Positions 34,882-43,590 of a DNA stretch of 64,000 nt are shown one piece after another (position 1 is the stretch's first letter; each line of letters begins with the position of its first letter). The stretch covers positions 150,261 through 214,260 of the forward strand of contig NZ_BBIU01000017.1 in the NCBI RefSeq assembly GCF_000730645.1. The letters run 5' to 3'. This stretch comes from Pseudomonas parafulva NBRC 16636 = DSM 17004 (GTDB lineage: Bacteria > Pseudomonadota > Gammaproteobacteria > Pseudomonadales > Pseudomonadaceae). The position numbers and the translations under genes were made by a program. The notes below the pieces were generated by a model that was not told where the DNA came from, made no database searches, and saw nothing but the letters and a program-made list of their open reading frames with translations.

Positions 34882-35838
34882 TCAACGCGCAGCCGGTTCG
34901 AACAACGTCACGGCCGTCGCATCGACCGCTTTGGGTAGCAACCCCTCACGGTAGAACGCATCGGCAATCTGCTGTTGCTCCACCAAGTTTTCCGGCCTCA
35001 CCGGCTGCACGTCATAGCTGCGCCGGGCGTTGGCCTGCTGCACCGTCGCGCTGTCCAGGTTGCCCCACAAAGGCCCCAGAATCCGCGCTGCCGCCACGGG
35101 GTTGGCTTTGGTCCAGGTGCCCACGTCGCGCAGGGCCAAGTACACCTGCTGCAACACCTGTGGGTGCGCCTGGGCATAGTCGCTGCCCGCCAGATAATAG
35201 CGCTGGTAGCTGGCCAACTGACTGCCATCAGCCAGAACCCGTGCGTTCTGCTGACGCTGGGCACTGGCGACGTACGGGTCCCAGGTCACCCAGGCGTCCA
35301 CCTTGTGGTTCTCGAAGGCCGCGCGCCCATCGGCAGGGATAAGGTAAGCCGGGGTGATGTCCTTGAAGGTCAGCCCGGCCTTGGCCAGCGCCTGGATCAA
35401 CAGGTAATGGCTGCCCGCCGCCTTGGTGACAGCAACACGCTTGCCCTTAAGATCAGCCAGTGTGCGGAGCGGCGAGTCCGCCGGCACCAGAATGGCCTGG
35501 GCAGTGGGCGACGGTGCTTCCCGGGCAAAGTAGGTAAGCCTTGCGCCGGCGGCCTGGGTGAACACCGGCACCGTGTCGGCCACGTCGGCCGACAGGTCCA
35601 CATTGCCCAGGTTCAGTGCTTCGAGCAGCGGCAACCCACTGGGGAACTCGTGCCAGCTGACGCGTATGCCCTGCGTACTCAGGTGTTGTTCCAGGCTGCC
35701 ACGGGCCTTGAGCAAGGTAATCAGGGTAGAGGACTTCTGGTAGCCAATCCGCAGGGTCTGCTCGGCGCTGGCCAGGTTCGGCAGCAAGGCACTGGCCAGC
35801 AACGCCAGGCCCAGTTGGCGCAGGTTCTTCAAAGGCAT
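34882..35838 (-). CDS. Aliphatic sulfonate-binding periplasmic protein (SsuA-like)
   Basis: A 318-residue periplasmic type II binding protein of the SsuA/TauA family. Signal peptide ends near LASA|E (about residue 25). Family landmarks: TLRIGYQKSSTLITLLKARG, EFPSGLPLLEALNLGNVDL, LKGKRVAVTKAAGSHYLL, and AWVTWDPYVASAQ. It should bind an organosulfonate or a similar ligand. No SsuB or SsuC gene is adjacent. The leader GGAGACGTAC before its start is identical to that of the paralogue at 50442, hinting at shared origin. Confidence 0.85.
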   Translation of the reverse strand: MPLKNLRQLGLALLASALLPNLASAEQTLRIGYQKSSTLITLLKARGSLEQHLSTQGIRVSWHEFPSGLPLLEALNLGNVDLSADVADTVPVFTQAAGARLTYFAREAPSPTAQAILVPADSPLRTLADLKGKRVAVTKAAGSHYLLIQALAKAGLTFKDITPAYLIPADGRAAFENHKVDAWVTWDPYVASAQRQQNARVLADGSQLASYQRYYLAGSDYAQAHPQVLQQVYLALRDVGTWTKANPVAAARILGPLWGNLDSATVQQANARRSYDVQPVRPENLVEQQQIADAFYREGLLPKAVDATAVTLFEPAAR

Positions 35839-35851
35839 GTACGTCTCCGGT

Positions 35852-36817
35852 TCAGGGTTGCTTGGCCAGTGGGCCGTTGGCGGGCACGGTGAAGCCTGTG
35901 GCGAATGTGGGGGCGACGTCCAGGCGCTGACTCATCAGCCCGTGGGCGTGATAGAAGTCGGCGGTGTCCTGTTGCTCGCCAATGGTCTGCGGGTCGATGA
36001 CCTGCCAGTGCAACTGCCGGCGCTCGAACTGCAGGCGGGCCGCCTCTTGCGGGAAACCGATGATCGCCGCCAGGGTTTTCGAGTAGCTGTCCAGGTGCTG
36101 GTAGGCCCACCCTTGTGCGCCTGCAAGGCGGTTCAGGTAGTCCTGCAGTGCCTCACGCTTGGCCACCTGCCTCAGCGCTTGATCGGTGGCTGCCAGAAAG
36201 CTGTTGCCGCTGGAAAGCCCACGCCCGTTTACCAACACCCTGCCCTGCCCGCTGGTTTCTGCCAGCGCCGTGTAGGGCTCCCAGGTCGACCAGGCATCTA
36301 CCGAACCGTTGGCCAGGGCGATCTTGGCATCTACCGGCCCCAGGAAGCGGAACTCCACGTCCTTGTCACTGAGGCCTGCCTGGTCCAGTGCCTTGAGGGC
36401 GAGGTGGTGGCCTATGGAACCGCGGCCGGTTGCGATGCGCTTGCCCTTGAGCTCGGCGGCACTGTGCAACGGTGCATCGGGGCGCACCAGCAAGGCCGTG
36501 CCGTAGGGGTCGGACTTGTCCACGGCAATGGCCTTCACCGGCGCACCCGAAGCCAGCACGAACAACAGCGGGGCATCGCCGATGATGCCTGCATCAATGG
36601 CCCCCGCATTCAGCGCTTCGGCAAGCGGGGCCGCAGCGGGGAACTCGGCCCAGCGGATGTCATACGGCAGGTCGCGCAACGCATCGGCGGCCTCCAACTG
36701 GGCACGCATGTTGCCCTTCTGGTCACCTATGCGCAGGGTCAGCCGCTCGCTGGCGCCGGCATGGGCCGCTACCAGCAGCGTAGCTGCCAGGGTGAGCAGT
36801 TTGGATCGGAATGGCAT
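35852..36817 (-). CDS. Sulfonate-binding periplasmic protein, second paralogue
   Basis: A 321-residue SsuA-like binding protein. Start chosen at 36817 for the GAGG 7 nt upstream. The signal peptide ends near AGA|S. Motifs include EFPAAAPLAEALNAGAIDAG, GDAPLLFVLASGAPVKAIAV, LKGKRIATGRGSIGHHLAL and SVDAWSTWEPYTAL. It is closer to the protein at 50442 than to its direct neighbour. It lies 13 bp upstream of the first SsuA-like gene, so both are cotranscribed away from the LysR gene. Confidence 0.85.
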   Translation of the reverse strand: MPFRSKLLTLAATLLVAAHAGASERLTLRIGDQKGNMRAQLEAADALRDLPYDIRWAEFPAAAPLAEALNAGAIDAGIIGDAPLLFVLASGAPVKAIAVDKSDPYGTALLVRPDAPLHSAAELKGKRIATGRGSIGHHLALKALDQAGLSDKDVEFRFLGPVDAKIALANGSVDAWSTWEPYTALAETSGQGRVLVNGRGLSSGNSFLAATDQALRQVAKREALQDYLNRLAGAQGWAYQHLDSYSKTLAAIIGFPQEAARLQFERRQLHWQVIDPQTIGEQQDTADFYHAHGLMSQRLDVAPTFATGFTVPANGPLAKQP

Positions 36818-36900
36818 GGTGGTCCTCAGCAATTGCAGCAGCGCAGGGTGCGCCGGGGATACCGACTCTAACCAATCGTGAAAAATAGATTAAATTGATT

Positions 36901-36915
36901 TTAGGAATAACCTAA
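36901..36915. promoter_or_regulatory. LysR-type operator candidate
   Basis: TTAGGAATAACCTAA, a perfect 5-N5-5 inverted repeat with T-N11-A form, lies in the 208-bp divergent gap between the sulfonate-binding genes and the LysR gene. AT-rich dyads follow to about 36935. It is the best candidate binding site for the adjacent LysR protein. Confidence 0.5.
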
Positions 36916-37025
36916 TATGCATAATTCATTATCATGCCGCGGCTTGCGTGTAACATGGCAGGCATTACGCTAATGCCCGATTATGCTAATCCCTTATTTC
37001 CCGCCCAATCTGGTGAACACAGCCC

Positions 37026-37916
37026 ATGAAAATCGATGATATGGACGCCTTCGTCGCGGTCATTCGTTGCCAGTCCACCAACCTTGCTGCAGAGGCGCTG
37101 CAACTCACCCAGCCGGCGATCACCCGGCGCTTGCAGAACTTCGAGGAAGACTTGGGGGCCACCCTGCTCGACCGCCAGACCAAGCCGCTGAAGCCCACGC
37201 CCATGGGGCTGCGGGTATACGAGCAATGCAAGGCGATCCTGCGCGAGATCGACTCATTGCGTGAGCTGGTGGCCAACGATGGCGCGCCCTCCGGCACCTT
37301 GCGCCTGGGTGTACCGCAAACCCTGGGTGATGTGGTGTTGCTCCAGGCATTGGCGCAGATCCGTGAGGTGTACCCGCAACTGCGCACTCAAGTGAGCAGT
37401 GGTTGGGGCAGCAGCCTGGTAACCCGCATGGAAAACGGCGAACTGGATGCCGCTGCCGCGTTGTTTCCGCCAGGCAAGATCTTCCCTGAGGGCATTGCCA
37501 GCCGCTCGATCGGGCGCATGCCACTGAAAGTGGTGGCAGCCAGAAGCGGCGCCAGCAAGCGCAGCTACAAGCTCAGGGACTGCTACACCCGCGGCTGGGT
37601 GCTCAACCCCGACGGTTGCGGCTTCCGCGCCGGCTTGCAGCGCGCCTTGAGCGAACAGGGCCTGAGCCTTTCGATCAACCTGGAAACCTTCGGCACCGAG
37701 CTGCAACTGGGCCTGGTTGCCAATGGCCAGGGCCTGGGGCTGGTGCCAGAGCCGCTGCTGCAGGCCAGCCGCCACCGCGACGCACTGGAAGTGCTCAACG
37801 TCAGTGATTTCAAGCCACAGGTGGACTTGTGGCTGTTCCACCCGCGCTACCTGGGCAACCTGCAAGACCCGGTCGAACTGTTCGGAAACGTGGCCGGGCA
37901 ACAGCTGCTTGAGTAA
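37026..37916 (+). CDS. LysR-family regulator of the organosulfur locus
   Basis: A 296-residue LysR-type protein with the N-terminal winged helix (residues 5-60: AFVAVIRCQSTNLAAEALQL, TQPAITRRLQNFEEDLG). The effector domain starts near 88 (LRLGVPQTLGDVVLLQAL). It is divergent from the two SsuA-like genes and upstream of the acyl-CoA-dehydrogenase-like gene. It could control both arms in response to sulfur status or a substrate, as CysB and Cbl do for other sulfonate genes. Confidence 0.87.
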   Translation: MKIDDMDAFVAVIRCQSTNLAAEALQLTQPAITRRLQNFEEDLGATLLDRQTKPLKPTPMGLRVYEQCKAILREIDSLRELVANDGAPSGTLRLGVPQTLGDVVLLQALAQIREVYPQLRTQVSSGWGSSLVTRMENGELDAAAALFPPGKIFPEGIASRSIGRMPLKVVAARSGASKRSYKLRDCYTRGWVLNPDGCGFRAGLQRALSEQGLSLSINLETFGTELQLGLVANGQGLGLVPEPLLQASRHRDALEVLNVSDFKPQVDLWLFHPRYLGNLQDPVELFGNVAGQQLLE

Positions 37917-37971
37917 GAATCGCTCAGCTTTAAATGCGAGTTACGCATAAACATCAGAAATATAAATTAGC

Positions 37972-38000
37972 AGAACAAATAATTAGCTTAGAACAAATAA
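37972..38000. repeat. Tandem 11-bp direct repeats in a promoter
   Basis: AGAACAAATAA occurs at 37972-37982 and again at 37990-38000, a period of 18 bp, in the AT-rich gap before the flavoprotein gene. The spacing is near two helical turns, so side-by-side binding of one regulator is possible. Confidence 0.4.
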
Positions 38001-38068
38001 GCCTTTTACAGCCCCCATCCATAAGAATACGGTCTTAGCCACACACCGTCATTCAGGGATGAAGCCCC

Positions 38069-39202
38069 ATGAGTCACCCGTCCGACAGCGCACTTGCAGA
38101 GCTGACGCTGGCGCTCGCCGCCAACGCCGAACGTTATGACCGCAGTGCCAGCTTTCCTCAGGACAACTTCGACCTGCTGCACCGCCATGGCCTGTTGGCC
38201 CTGACCGTACCCACGGCGCTGGGCGGCGGCGGTGCAGACCTCGTCACCGCCCGGCGGGTGATCGGTGCCGTGGGCAAAGGTGACCCCGCCACCGCCCTGA
38301 TTCTGGTGATGCAGTACCTGCAACACGCTCGCCTGCAGGCCAATACGCAGTGGCCGGAGTACCTGCGCCAGCGCGTGGCGCGGGATGCCGTGCAGCACGG
38401 CGCGCTGATCAATGCCTTGCGCGTCGAGCCCGAACTGGGCACCCCGGCCCGCGGCGGCTTGCCTGGCACCGTCGCCCGCCGCAGCGCCGCTGGATGGCGC
38501 ATCAGTGGGCAAAAAATCTACTCAACCGGCAGCCATGGCTTGACCTGGATGCTGGTGTGGGGCAGCACGGATGAAAGCGATCCGCGCGTAGGCGGCTTCC
38601 TGGTGCACCGCGATACCCCGGGTATCACCATCGTCGACGACTGGGACCACCTGGGCATGCGGGCTACCTGCAGCCACGAGGTTCGCTTCGATGACGTGCA
38701 GATTCCGCTGGACCACGCCGTGGCCCTGAGCCCCGCCAGCGCCCCCACCGCCGACCTCGATCCCCAGAGCCTGCTATGGATGGCGGTACTGCTGCCTGCC
38801 GTTTACGACGGCGTAGCCCAGGCCGCACGCGACTGGCTGGCAGGGTTTCTGAACCGGCGCGCACCCTCGAACCTGGGGGCGCCACTGGCCAGCCTGCCGC
38901 GCTTCCAGGAGGTTGTGGGGCGTATCGATACCTTGCTCTTCGCCAACCGTAGCCTGCTGGACTCGGCCGCCGCCGGCTTCATCGACCCGCTGCATGCCGG
39001 GCAGATCAAGCACCTGGTCAGCGCCAATGCCATCCGCGCGGTCGAGTTGGCAATCGAAGCCGCCGGCAACCCCGGCTTGTCACGGCGTAACCCGCTGGAG
39101 CGGCACTACCGCGACGTGCTCTGTAGCCGTATCCATACCCCGCAGGATGACGTGATCTTCGCCCAAGCCGGCCGCGCCGCCCTCGCCCAGGCCACGCCAT
39201 GA
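38069..39202 (+). CDS. Acyl-CoA dehydrogenase-like flavoprotein (SfnB-type)
   Basis: A 377-residue acyl-CoA-dehydrogenase-fold flavoprotein. It has helical N- and C-terminal domains and a middle beta domain with GWRISGQKIYSTGSHGLTWML and LGMRATCSHEVRFDDVQIPL. Relatives in pseudomonad sulfur loci (SfnB, DszC) are FMNH2-dependent monooxygenases rather than dehydrogenases. Given two LLM monooxygenases nearby, oxygenation of an organosulfur compound is the more likely role here. No strong catalytic Glu for acyl-CoA oxidation is evident. Confidence 0.78.
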   Translation: MSHPSDSALAELTLALAANAERYDRSASFPQDNFDLLHRHGLLALTVPTALGGGGADLVTARRVIGAVGKGDPATALILVMQYLQHARLQANTQWPEYLRQRVARDAVQHGALINALRVEPELGTPARGGLPGTVARRSAAGWRISGQKIYSTGSHGLTWMLVWGSTDESDPRVGGFLVHRDTPGITIVDDWDHLGMRATCSHEVRFDDVQIPLDHAVALSPASAPTADLDPQSLLWMAVLLPAVYDGVAQAARDWLAGFLNRRAPSNLGAPLASLPRFQEVVGRIDTLLFANRSLLDSAAAGFIDPLHAGQIKHLVSANAIRAVELAIEAAGNPGLSRRNPLERHYRDVLCSRIHTPQDDVIFAQAGRAALAQATP

Positions 39203-39259
39203 ACGCCCCAACCACCGCCCTGCGTAACACATGCCGTCATTGATTACTGGAGCCCCACC

Positions 39260-40054
39260 ATGAACGCCCTGTCCGCCATAAGCCCTGTCGCCGAACATGT
39301 CCGCGACCGTGTCAGCCCCGAGGAATGGGAGGTACGGGTAAAACTGGCCGCCGCCTACCGCCTGGCCGCCCTGTTCCGTTGGACAGACCATATCTATACC
39401 CACTTCTCGGCCCGCGTGCCCGGCCCGCACGAACACTTCCTGATCAACGCCTTCGGCCTGCTGTTCGACGAAATCACCGCGTCCAACCTGGTGAAGGTGG
39501 ATGTGGACGGCACCCTGATCGATGACCCGCTGGGGTTGGGGATCAACCAGGCCGGTTATGTAATCCACAGCGCCATCCACCGCGCCCGGCCTGACCTTGC
39601 TGCGGTGCTGCACACCCACACCCGTGACGGCGCCGCGGTATCGGCACAACGCGACGGCCTGCTGCCCATTTCCCAGCATGCCTTGGCGTACTACAGCCGC
39701 GTGGCGTACCACGAGTACGAAGGCGTGGCGCTGGACCTGGACGAGCAGCAGCGGCTGGTCGCCAACCTGGGTGACAGCAACATCCTGATCCTGCGCAACC
39801 ACGGGCTGCTCACCGGGGGCATCAGCGTGGAGCACGCCTTTCGGGAGCTGCATGGCCTGGAGCGGGCCTGCAACATCCAGATTGCCGCGCAGGCGGGCGG
39901 CAATGACCAACTGCGCCATGCCTCGCCTGCCGCCATCGCCAAGGTCCACGAACAATCCAAGCGCTTTTCCGACGGCAAGGGCGAAGGCATCCAGCGGCAC
40001 TGGGATGCGCTGGTCCGGCAACTGGACCGCGAAGGCCGCGCGTATCAGGACTGA
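39260..40054 (+). CDS. Class II aldolase/adducin-family protein
   Basis: A 264-residue zinc-dependent class II aldolase/epimerase-fold protein. Metal-ligand His pair is in VLHTHTRDGAAVS, a third His in LRNHGLLTGG, and the N-terminal anchor reads WTDHIYTHFSARVPG. The family cleaves aldol bonds of sugar phosphates or decarboxylates keto acids. In an organosulfur locus it may process the carbon skeleton left after sulfur removal. TGGAG precedes the ATG. It lies between the flavoprotein and the ABC importer. Confidence 0.82.
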   Translation: MNALSAISPVAEHVRDRVSPEEWEVRVKLAAAYRLAALFRWTDHIYTHFSARVPGPHEHFLINAFGLLFDEITASNLVKVDVDGTLIDDPLGLGINQAGYVIHSAIHRARPDLAAVLHTHTRDGAAVSAQRDGLLPISQHALAYYSRVAYHEYEGVALDLDEQQRLVANLGDSNILILRNHGLLTGGISVEHAFRELHGLERACNIQIAAQAGGNDQLRHASPAAIAKVHEQSKRFSDGKGEGIQRHWDALVRQLDREGRAYQD

Positions 40055-40092
40055 TTCAAGCACTACCTGCCCTGCCACTGAAGGATCACCCC

Positions 40093-41712
40093 ATGCCCAC
40101 CCTGCACCGCCTGTTCGCCATCGGTTCACTGGCCCTGGCCCTGGCTGCCTGCTCGCCCACTGACAACGCAGCCGCCGACAAAACCCTGCGTATCGCTTTC
40201 TGGGGTGACAACACCACCCTGGTCAGCGTCGACCCGTTCCAGGTTTACTGGCTGGAGCACCGCGTGCTGCTGCGCAACGTGGTGGAATCGCTCACCGACC
40301 AGGACCCGGACAGCGGTCGCATCATCCCCTGGCTGGCCCAGCGCTGGGAGGTTTCGGCAGATGCCTTGAACTACACCTTCCACCTGCGCCAGGACGTGAC
40401 TTTCAGCAATGGCGAGCGCTTTGATGCCCACGTCGTCAAGACCGCCTTCGACAGCAACAAGGCCTTCGCCACCCAGTTGCCTGCCACCTTCGGCGCCACC
40501 TACCTGGCGGGCTATGACCACGCCGAGGTGCTCGACGACTTCACCGTGCGGCTGGTGTTGTCCAAACCCAACGCAGGCTTTTTGCAGGCCACCTCCACCA
40601 CCAACCTGGCGGTGCTGGCGCCGGCCTCCTATCGGCTTACGGCGCAAGAGCGCTCGTTGGGCAAGATCATCGGCACCGGGCCGTTCGTGCTTGACCACTA
40701 CACCCCTGAAGTGGGCGCCCGCCTGACCCGGCGCGCCGACTACGCCTGGGCGTCGGCCAACGTACACAACAAGGGCCCGGCGCACGTGGAGGCAGTGGAC
40801 ATCAGCTACATCCCCGAAGAAAGCGTACGCAACGGCCTGTTCCTGCAGGGCAAGGCCGACATCCTGTGGCCACGCAACCCATTCTCCGAGGTAGACCTCA
40901 ACCTGCTGCAAAGCAAGGGCGCCACCATCCAGAGCCGCTCGCTGCCTGGCCCTGCCCTGAACCTGTACCCCAACACCCGCAACGGCCGGCTGCTGGGCGA
41001 CCGCCAGGTGCGCCTGGCACTGCAAAAGGCCATCGACCGCACCAGCTACGCCCATACCGTCTACAACACTGCCTTCCCTGTGGTCACTGGCGTGTACGAC
41101 GTCACCACCCCCTTCTTCAAGCCCCAGACCGAAAAACTGGCCTACGACCCCAAAGCGGCAGAGCAGCTTCTTGACGCCGCAGGCTGGCACAAGGGAGACG
41201 ACGGCTACCGGCACAAGAACGGCCAGCGCCTGACCTTGCGCTACAACCTCACCCCGGCTGAAAGCGCAGGCGACGTGCTGGTGCAGGACCAGTTGCGCAA
41301 AGTGGGCATCGACCTGCGGCTGAACGTGCTGACCCGTGCCGAATGGGTGGCGGGCAATGCGTCGGGCAACTACGACCTGACCTCCACCTACATGACCCGC
41401 GCCGACCCCATCATCCTGCAGACCATTCTGGACCCCAGGGCGGCCAATAGCGCCACCCTGGCCACCAACACCTACGCGCCGGCCACCCTGGCCAAAGCCC
41501 AGGCGCTGTTCGACACCGGCATCACCGCCACTGCCGAACCGCAGCGGGCGCACGCCTATGGCCAACTGCAGGACCTGCTGGTTGATGAAGCCTCTGCGTT
41601 TCCCCTCTACGAACGCGTGTGGCAAGCCGCTACCGCAGCACGTGTGAAAGACTTCCGCTGGACCGCCGAAGGCTTCGCGCTGCTCAGCGACATCCAGGTG
41701 GCCCAGCCATGA
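40093..41712 (+). CDS. ABC importer substrate-binding lipoprotein (family 5)
   Basis: A 539-residue family 5 binding protein (dipeptide/oligopeptide/nickel type). The lipobox is ALAACS, Cys at about residue 20. Typical features are WLAQRWEVSADALNYTFHLR and DVTFSNGERFDAHVVKTAF, with LIDRTSYAH-like VRLALQKAIDRTSYAHTVYN. It would capture the substrate released into the periplasm by the TonB receptor encoded downstream. It overlaps the permease gene by 4 nt. The ligand may be a glutathione- or peptide-like organosulfur compound, which is inference. Confidence 0.88.
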   Translation: MPTLHRLFAIGSLALALAACSPTDNAAADKTLRIAFWGDNTTLVSVDPFQVYWLEHRVLLRNVVESLTDQDPDSGRIIPWLAQRWEVSADALNYTFHLRQDVTFSNGERFDAHVVKTAFDSNKAFATQLPATFGATYLAGYDHAEVLDDFTVRLVLSKPNAGFLQATSTTNLAVLAPASYRLTAQERSLGKIIGTGPFVLDHYTPEVGARLTRRADYAWASANVHNKGPAHVEAVDISYIPEESVRNGLFLQGKADILWPRNPFSEVDLNLLQSKGATIQSRSLPGPALNLYPNTRNGRLLGDRQVRLALQKAIDRTSYAHTVYNTAFPVVTGVYDVTTPFFKPQTEKLAYDPKAAEQLLDAAGWHKGDDGYRHKNGQRLTLRYNLTPAESAGDVLVQDQLRKVGIDLRLNVLTRAEWVAGNASGNYDLTSTYMTRADPIILQTILDPRAANSATLATNTYAPATLAKAQALFDTGITATAEPQRAHAYGQLQDLLVDEASAFPLYERVWQAATAARVKDFRWTAEGFALLSDIQVAQP

Positions 41713-42659
41713 AGGGCTACCTGGCAGGCCGCCTGGCCCAGGCCGTTCTGGTGCTGTGGGGGGCGTACACCCTCACCTACTTCATCCTCTACCTGCTGCC
41801 GGGCGACACCCTGGCAATCATGCTCAGTGCATCGGGCATGGAAGCCGACGGCCTGTCGGCCCAGGAACTGGCGCAGGCACGGGCGTTCTACGGGCTGGAC
41901 AAGGGGGTGTTCGAGCAGTACTTCGCCCTGCTGTGGGGGGCGCTGCAGGGCGACCTTGGCCAGTCGCTGTCGCTGGGGCGGCCGGTCACCGCGCTGCTGG
42001 CTGAACGCCTGCCGCAGACCCTGGCGCTGGCCGGCACCGCCATCGGGCTCTCCCTGCTGGCCGGGGTCGGCCTGGCCTACCTCACGGCTTATGTGCAATG
42101 GCGGCCGCTGAAGGCTGCACTGGCGCGCCTGCCGTCGCTGGGGTTCTCCGTGCCAGTGTTCTGGATGGGCCTGCTGTTGATCCAGGTGTTCGCCTTCGGC
42201 CTGGGCTGGTTCCCGGCCACCGGCAGCCAGGGCACGGCCAGCCTTGTGCTGCCGGCCATCACCCTCGCCATTCCCAGCGCAGCCGTGTATGCCCAGGTAC
42301 TACAGCGCGGCTTCCAGGGGGTATGGCAGGAGCCTTACATCGCCACCGCATTCGCCAAGGGCTTGAGCCGCGCCCAGGTGCAGGCACGCCATGGCCTGCG
42401 CAATGCCGCGCTGCCGCTGCTCACGCTGGTGGGCCTGCAGGTGGGCAATACGGTGTCAGGCGCGGTGCTGGTCGAAACCATCTTCTCGCGCAATGGCGTA
42501 GGCCGGCTGGCCCAGGAAGCGGTGCTGCGCCAGGACATTCCGGTGGTGCTGGCAATCGTCGCGGTATCGGCCGCCGCCTTCGTGGTGGTGAACCTGATCG
42601 TGGACCTGCTGTACCCGTACCTGGACCCGCGCATCACCCACACTGCCAAGGTAAGCTGA
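41709..42659 (+). CDS. ABC importer permease, DppB-type
   Basis: A 316-residue inner-membrane permease with six predicted membrane helices. The first is near residues 9-30 (AVLVLWGAYTLTYFILYLLP) with the typical PGD immediately after. The ATPase-contact EAA-like loop is EPYIATAFAKGLSRAQVQAR. The start overlaps the binding-protein stop. It forms the channel with the following DppC-like subunit. Confidence 0.9.
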   Translation: MKGYLAGRLAQAVLVLWGAYTLTYFILYLLPGDTLAIMLSASGMEADGLSAQELAQARAFYGLDKGVFEQYFALLWGALQGDLGQSLSLGRPVTALLAERLPQTLALAGTAIGLSLLAGVGLAYLTAYVQWRPLKAALARLPSLGFSVPVFWMGLLLIQVFAFGLGWFPATGSQGTASLVLPAITLAIPSAAVYAQVLQRGFQGVWQEPYIATAFAKGLSRAQVQARHGLRNAALPLLTLVGLQVGNTVSGAVLVETIFSRNGVGRLAQEAVLRQDIPVVLAIVAVSAAAFVVVNLIVDLLYPYLDPRITHTAKVS

Positions 42660-42660
42660 C

Positions 42661-43590
42661 ATGACCGTCGACATCCCCCTGCCCCCCATCGAAGCCGTGC
42701 CCGCTACACAGGGTCGCACCCGCCACGCCGGGCGGGCCGCTACGCCGTGGCAGCGCCGTACGCGGCTGCAACGCGCCGTGCAGGCCCTGGCGCCTTTGCT
42801 GCGCAAACCTGGGTTCAGCCTGGCCCTGCTGGTGGTGCTGTTTGCGCTGCTCGCTGCACTGGTGCCGCAGGTGCTGACCGGTTTCGACCCATACGCCACT
42901 TCGCCGGCCGACAAGCTGGTCGCACCCAACGCTGTCCACTGGTTTGGTACTGACGAACTGGGCCGCGACCTGTACACCCGGGTGGTATACGGCGCACGCC
43001 TGTCCATATTGGCTGCGCTGCTGGCGGTGGCCATTGCGCTGGTCGGTGGCCTGGGCCTGGGCGTGCTGGCGGGGTTCGCCGGGGGGCGCACCGATGCGCT
43101 GCTGATGCGCCTGGTCGACGTGTTGCTGGCGCTGCCCGGCCTGTTGCTGGCACTGGCCATCGTCACCGCCATCGGTTTTGGCACAGTGCCGGTAGCAGTG
43201 GCCGTTGGCGTCGGGATCCTGCCGGGCTTTGCCCGCACCACACGCGGCGAAGTGCTGCGCATCAAGACCCTTCCCTATGTAGAGGCAGCACGGCTGGGGG
43301 GTGCCAGTTGGGTGCGCACGCTGTGGCGCCACGTGCTGCCCAATGCCTGGGGGCCCGTGGCAGTGCTCGCAACGCTGGACTTCGGTGCAGCCATCCTGGC
43401 CACCGCCGGGCTCAGCTTTCTGGGTTTTGGCGCCGCGCCGCCGGCTGCGGAATGGGGCACGCTGATCGCCAACGGCCGGCACTTCCTCATCACAGCGCCG
43501 TGGGTATCCCTGCTGCCAGGGCTGTTTTTGGTGGCGGTGGTGTTCAGCCTCAACCACCTGGCGCGCAGCGCCGAGGAGCACGCACGATGA
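42661..43590 (+). CDS. ABC importer permease, DppC-type
   Basis: A 309-residue permease. After a 45-residue cytoplasmic N-terminus come a membrane helix and a periplasmic segment with FGTDELGRDLYTRVVYGARL, a DppC hallmark, then four or five more helices. The coupling loop reads LPYVEAARLGGASWVRTLWR. Its stop overlaps the ATPase gene. Confidence 0.9.
   Translation: MTVDIPLPPIEAVPATQGRTRHAGRAATPWQRRTRLQRAVQALAPLLRKPGFSLALLVVLFALLAALVPQVLTGFDPYATSPADKLVAPNAVHWFGTDELGRDLYTRVVYGARLSILAALLAVAIALVGGLGLGVLAGFAGGRTDALLMRLVDVLLALPGLLLALAIVTAIGFGTVPVAVAVGVGILPGFARTTRGEVLRIKTLPYVEAARLGGASWVRTLWRHVLPNAWGPVAVLATLDFGAAILATAGLSFLGFGAAPPAAEWGTLIANGRHFLITAPWVSLLPGLFLVAVVFSLNHLARSAEEHAR

Noticed and set aside
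40126..41625. 499-codon frame antisense to the ABC binding protein
   Set aside because: Shadow of a GC-rich gene; no ribosome site, signal or domain.
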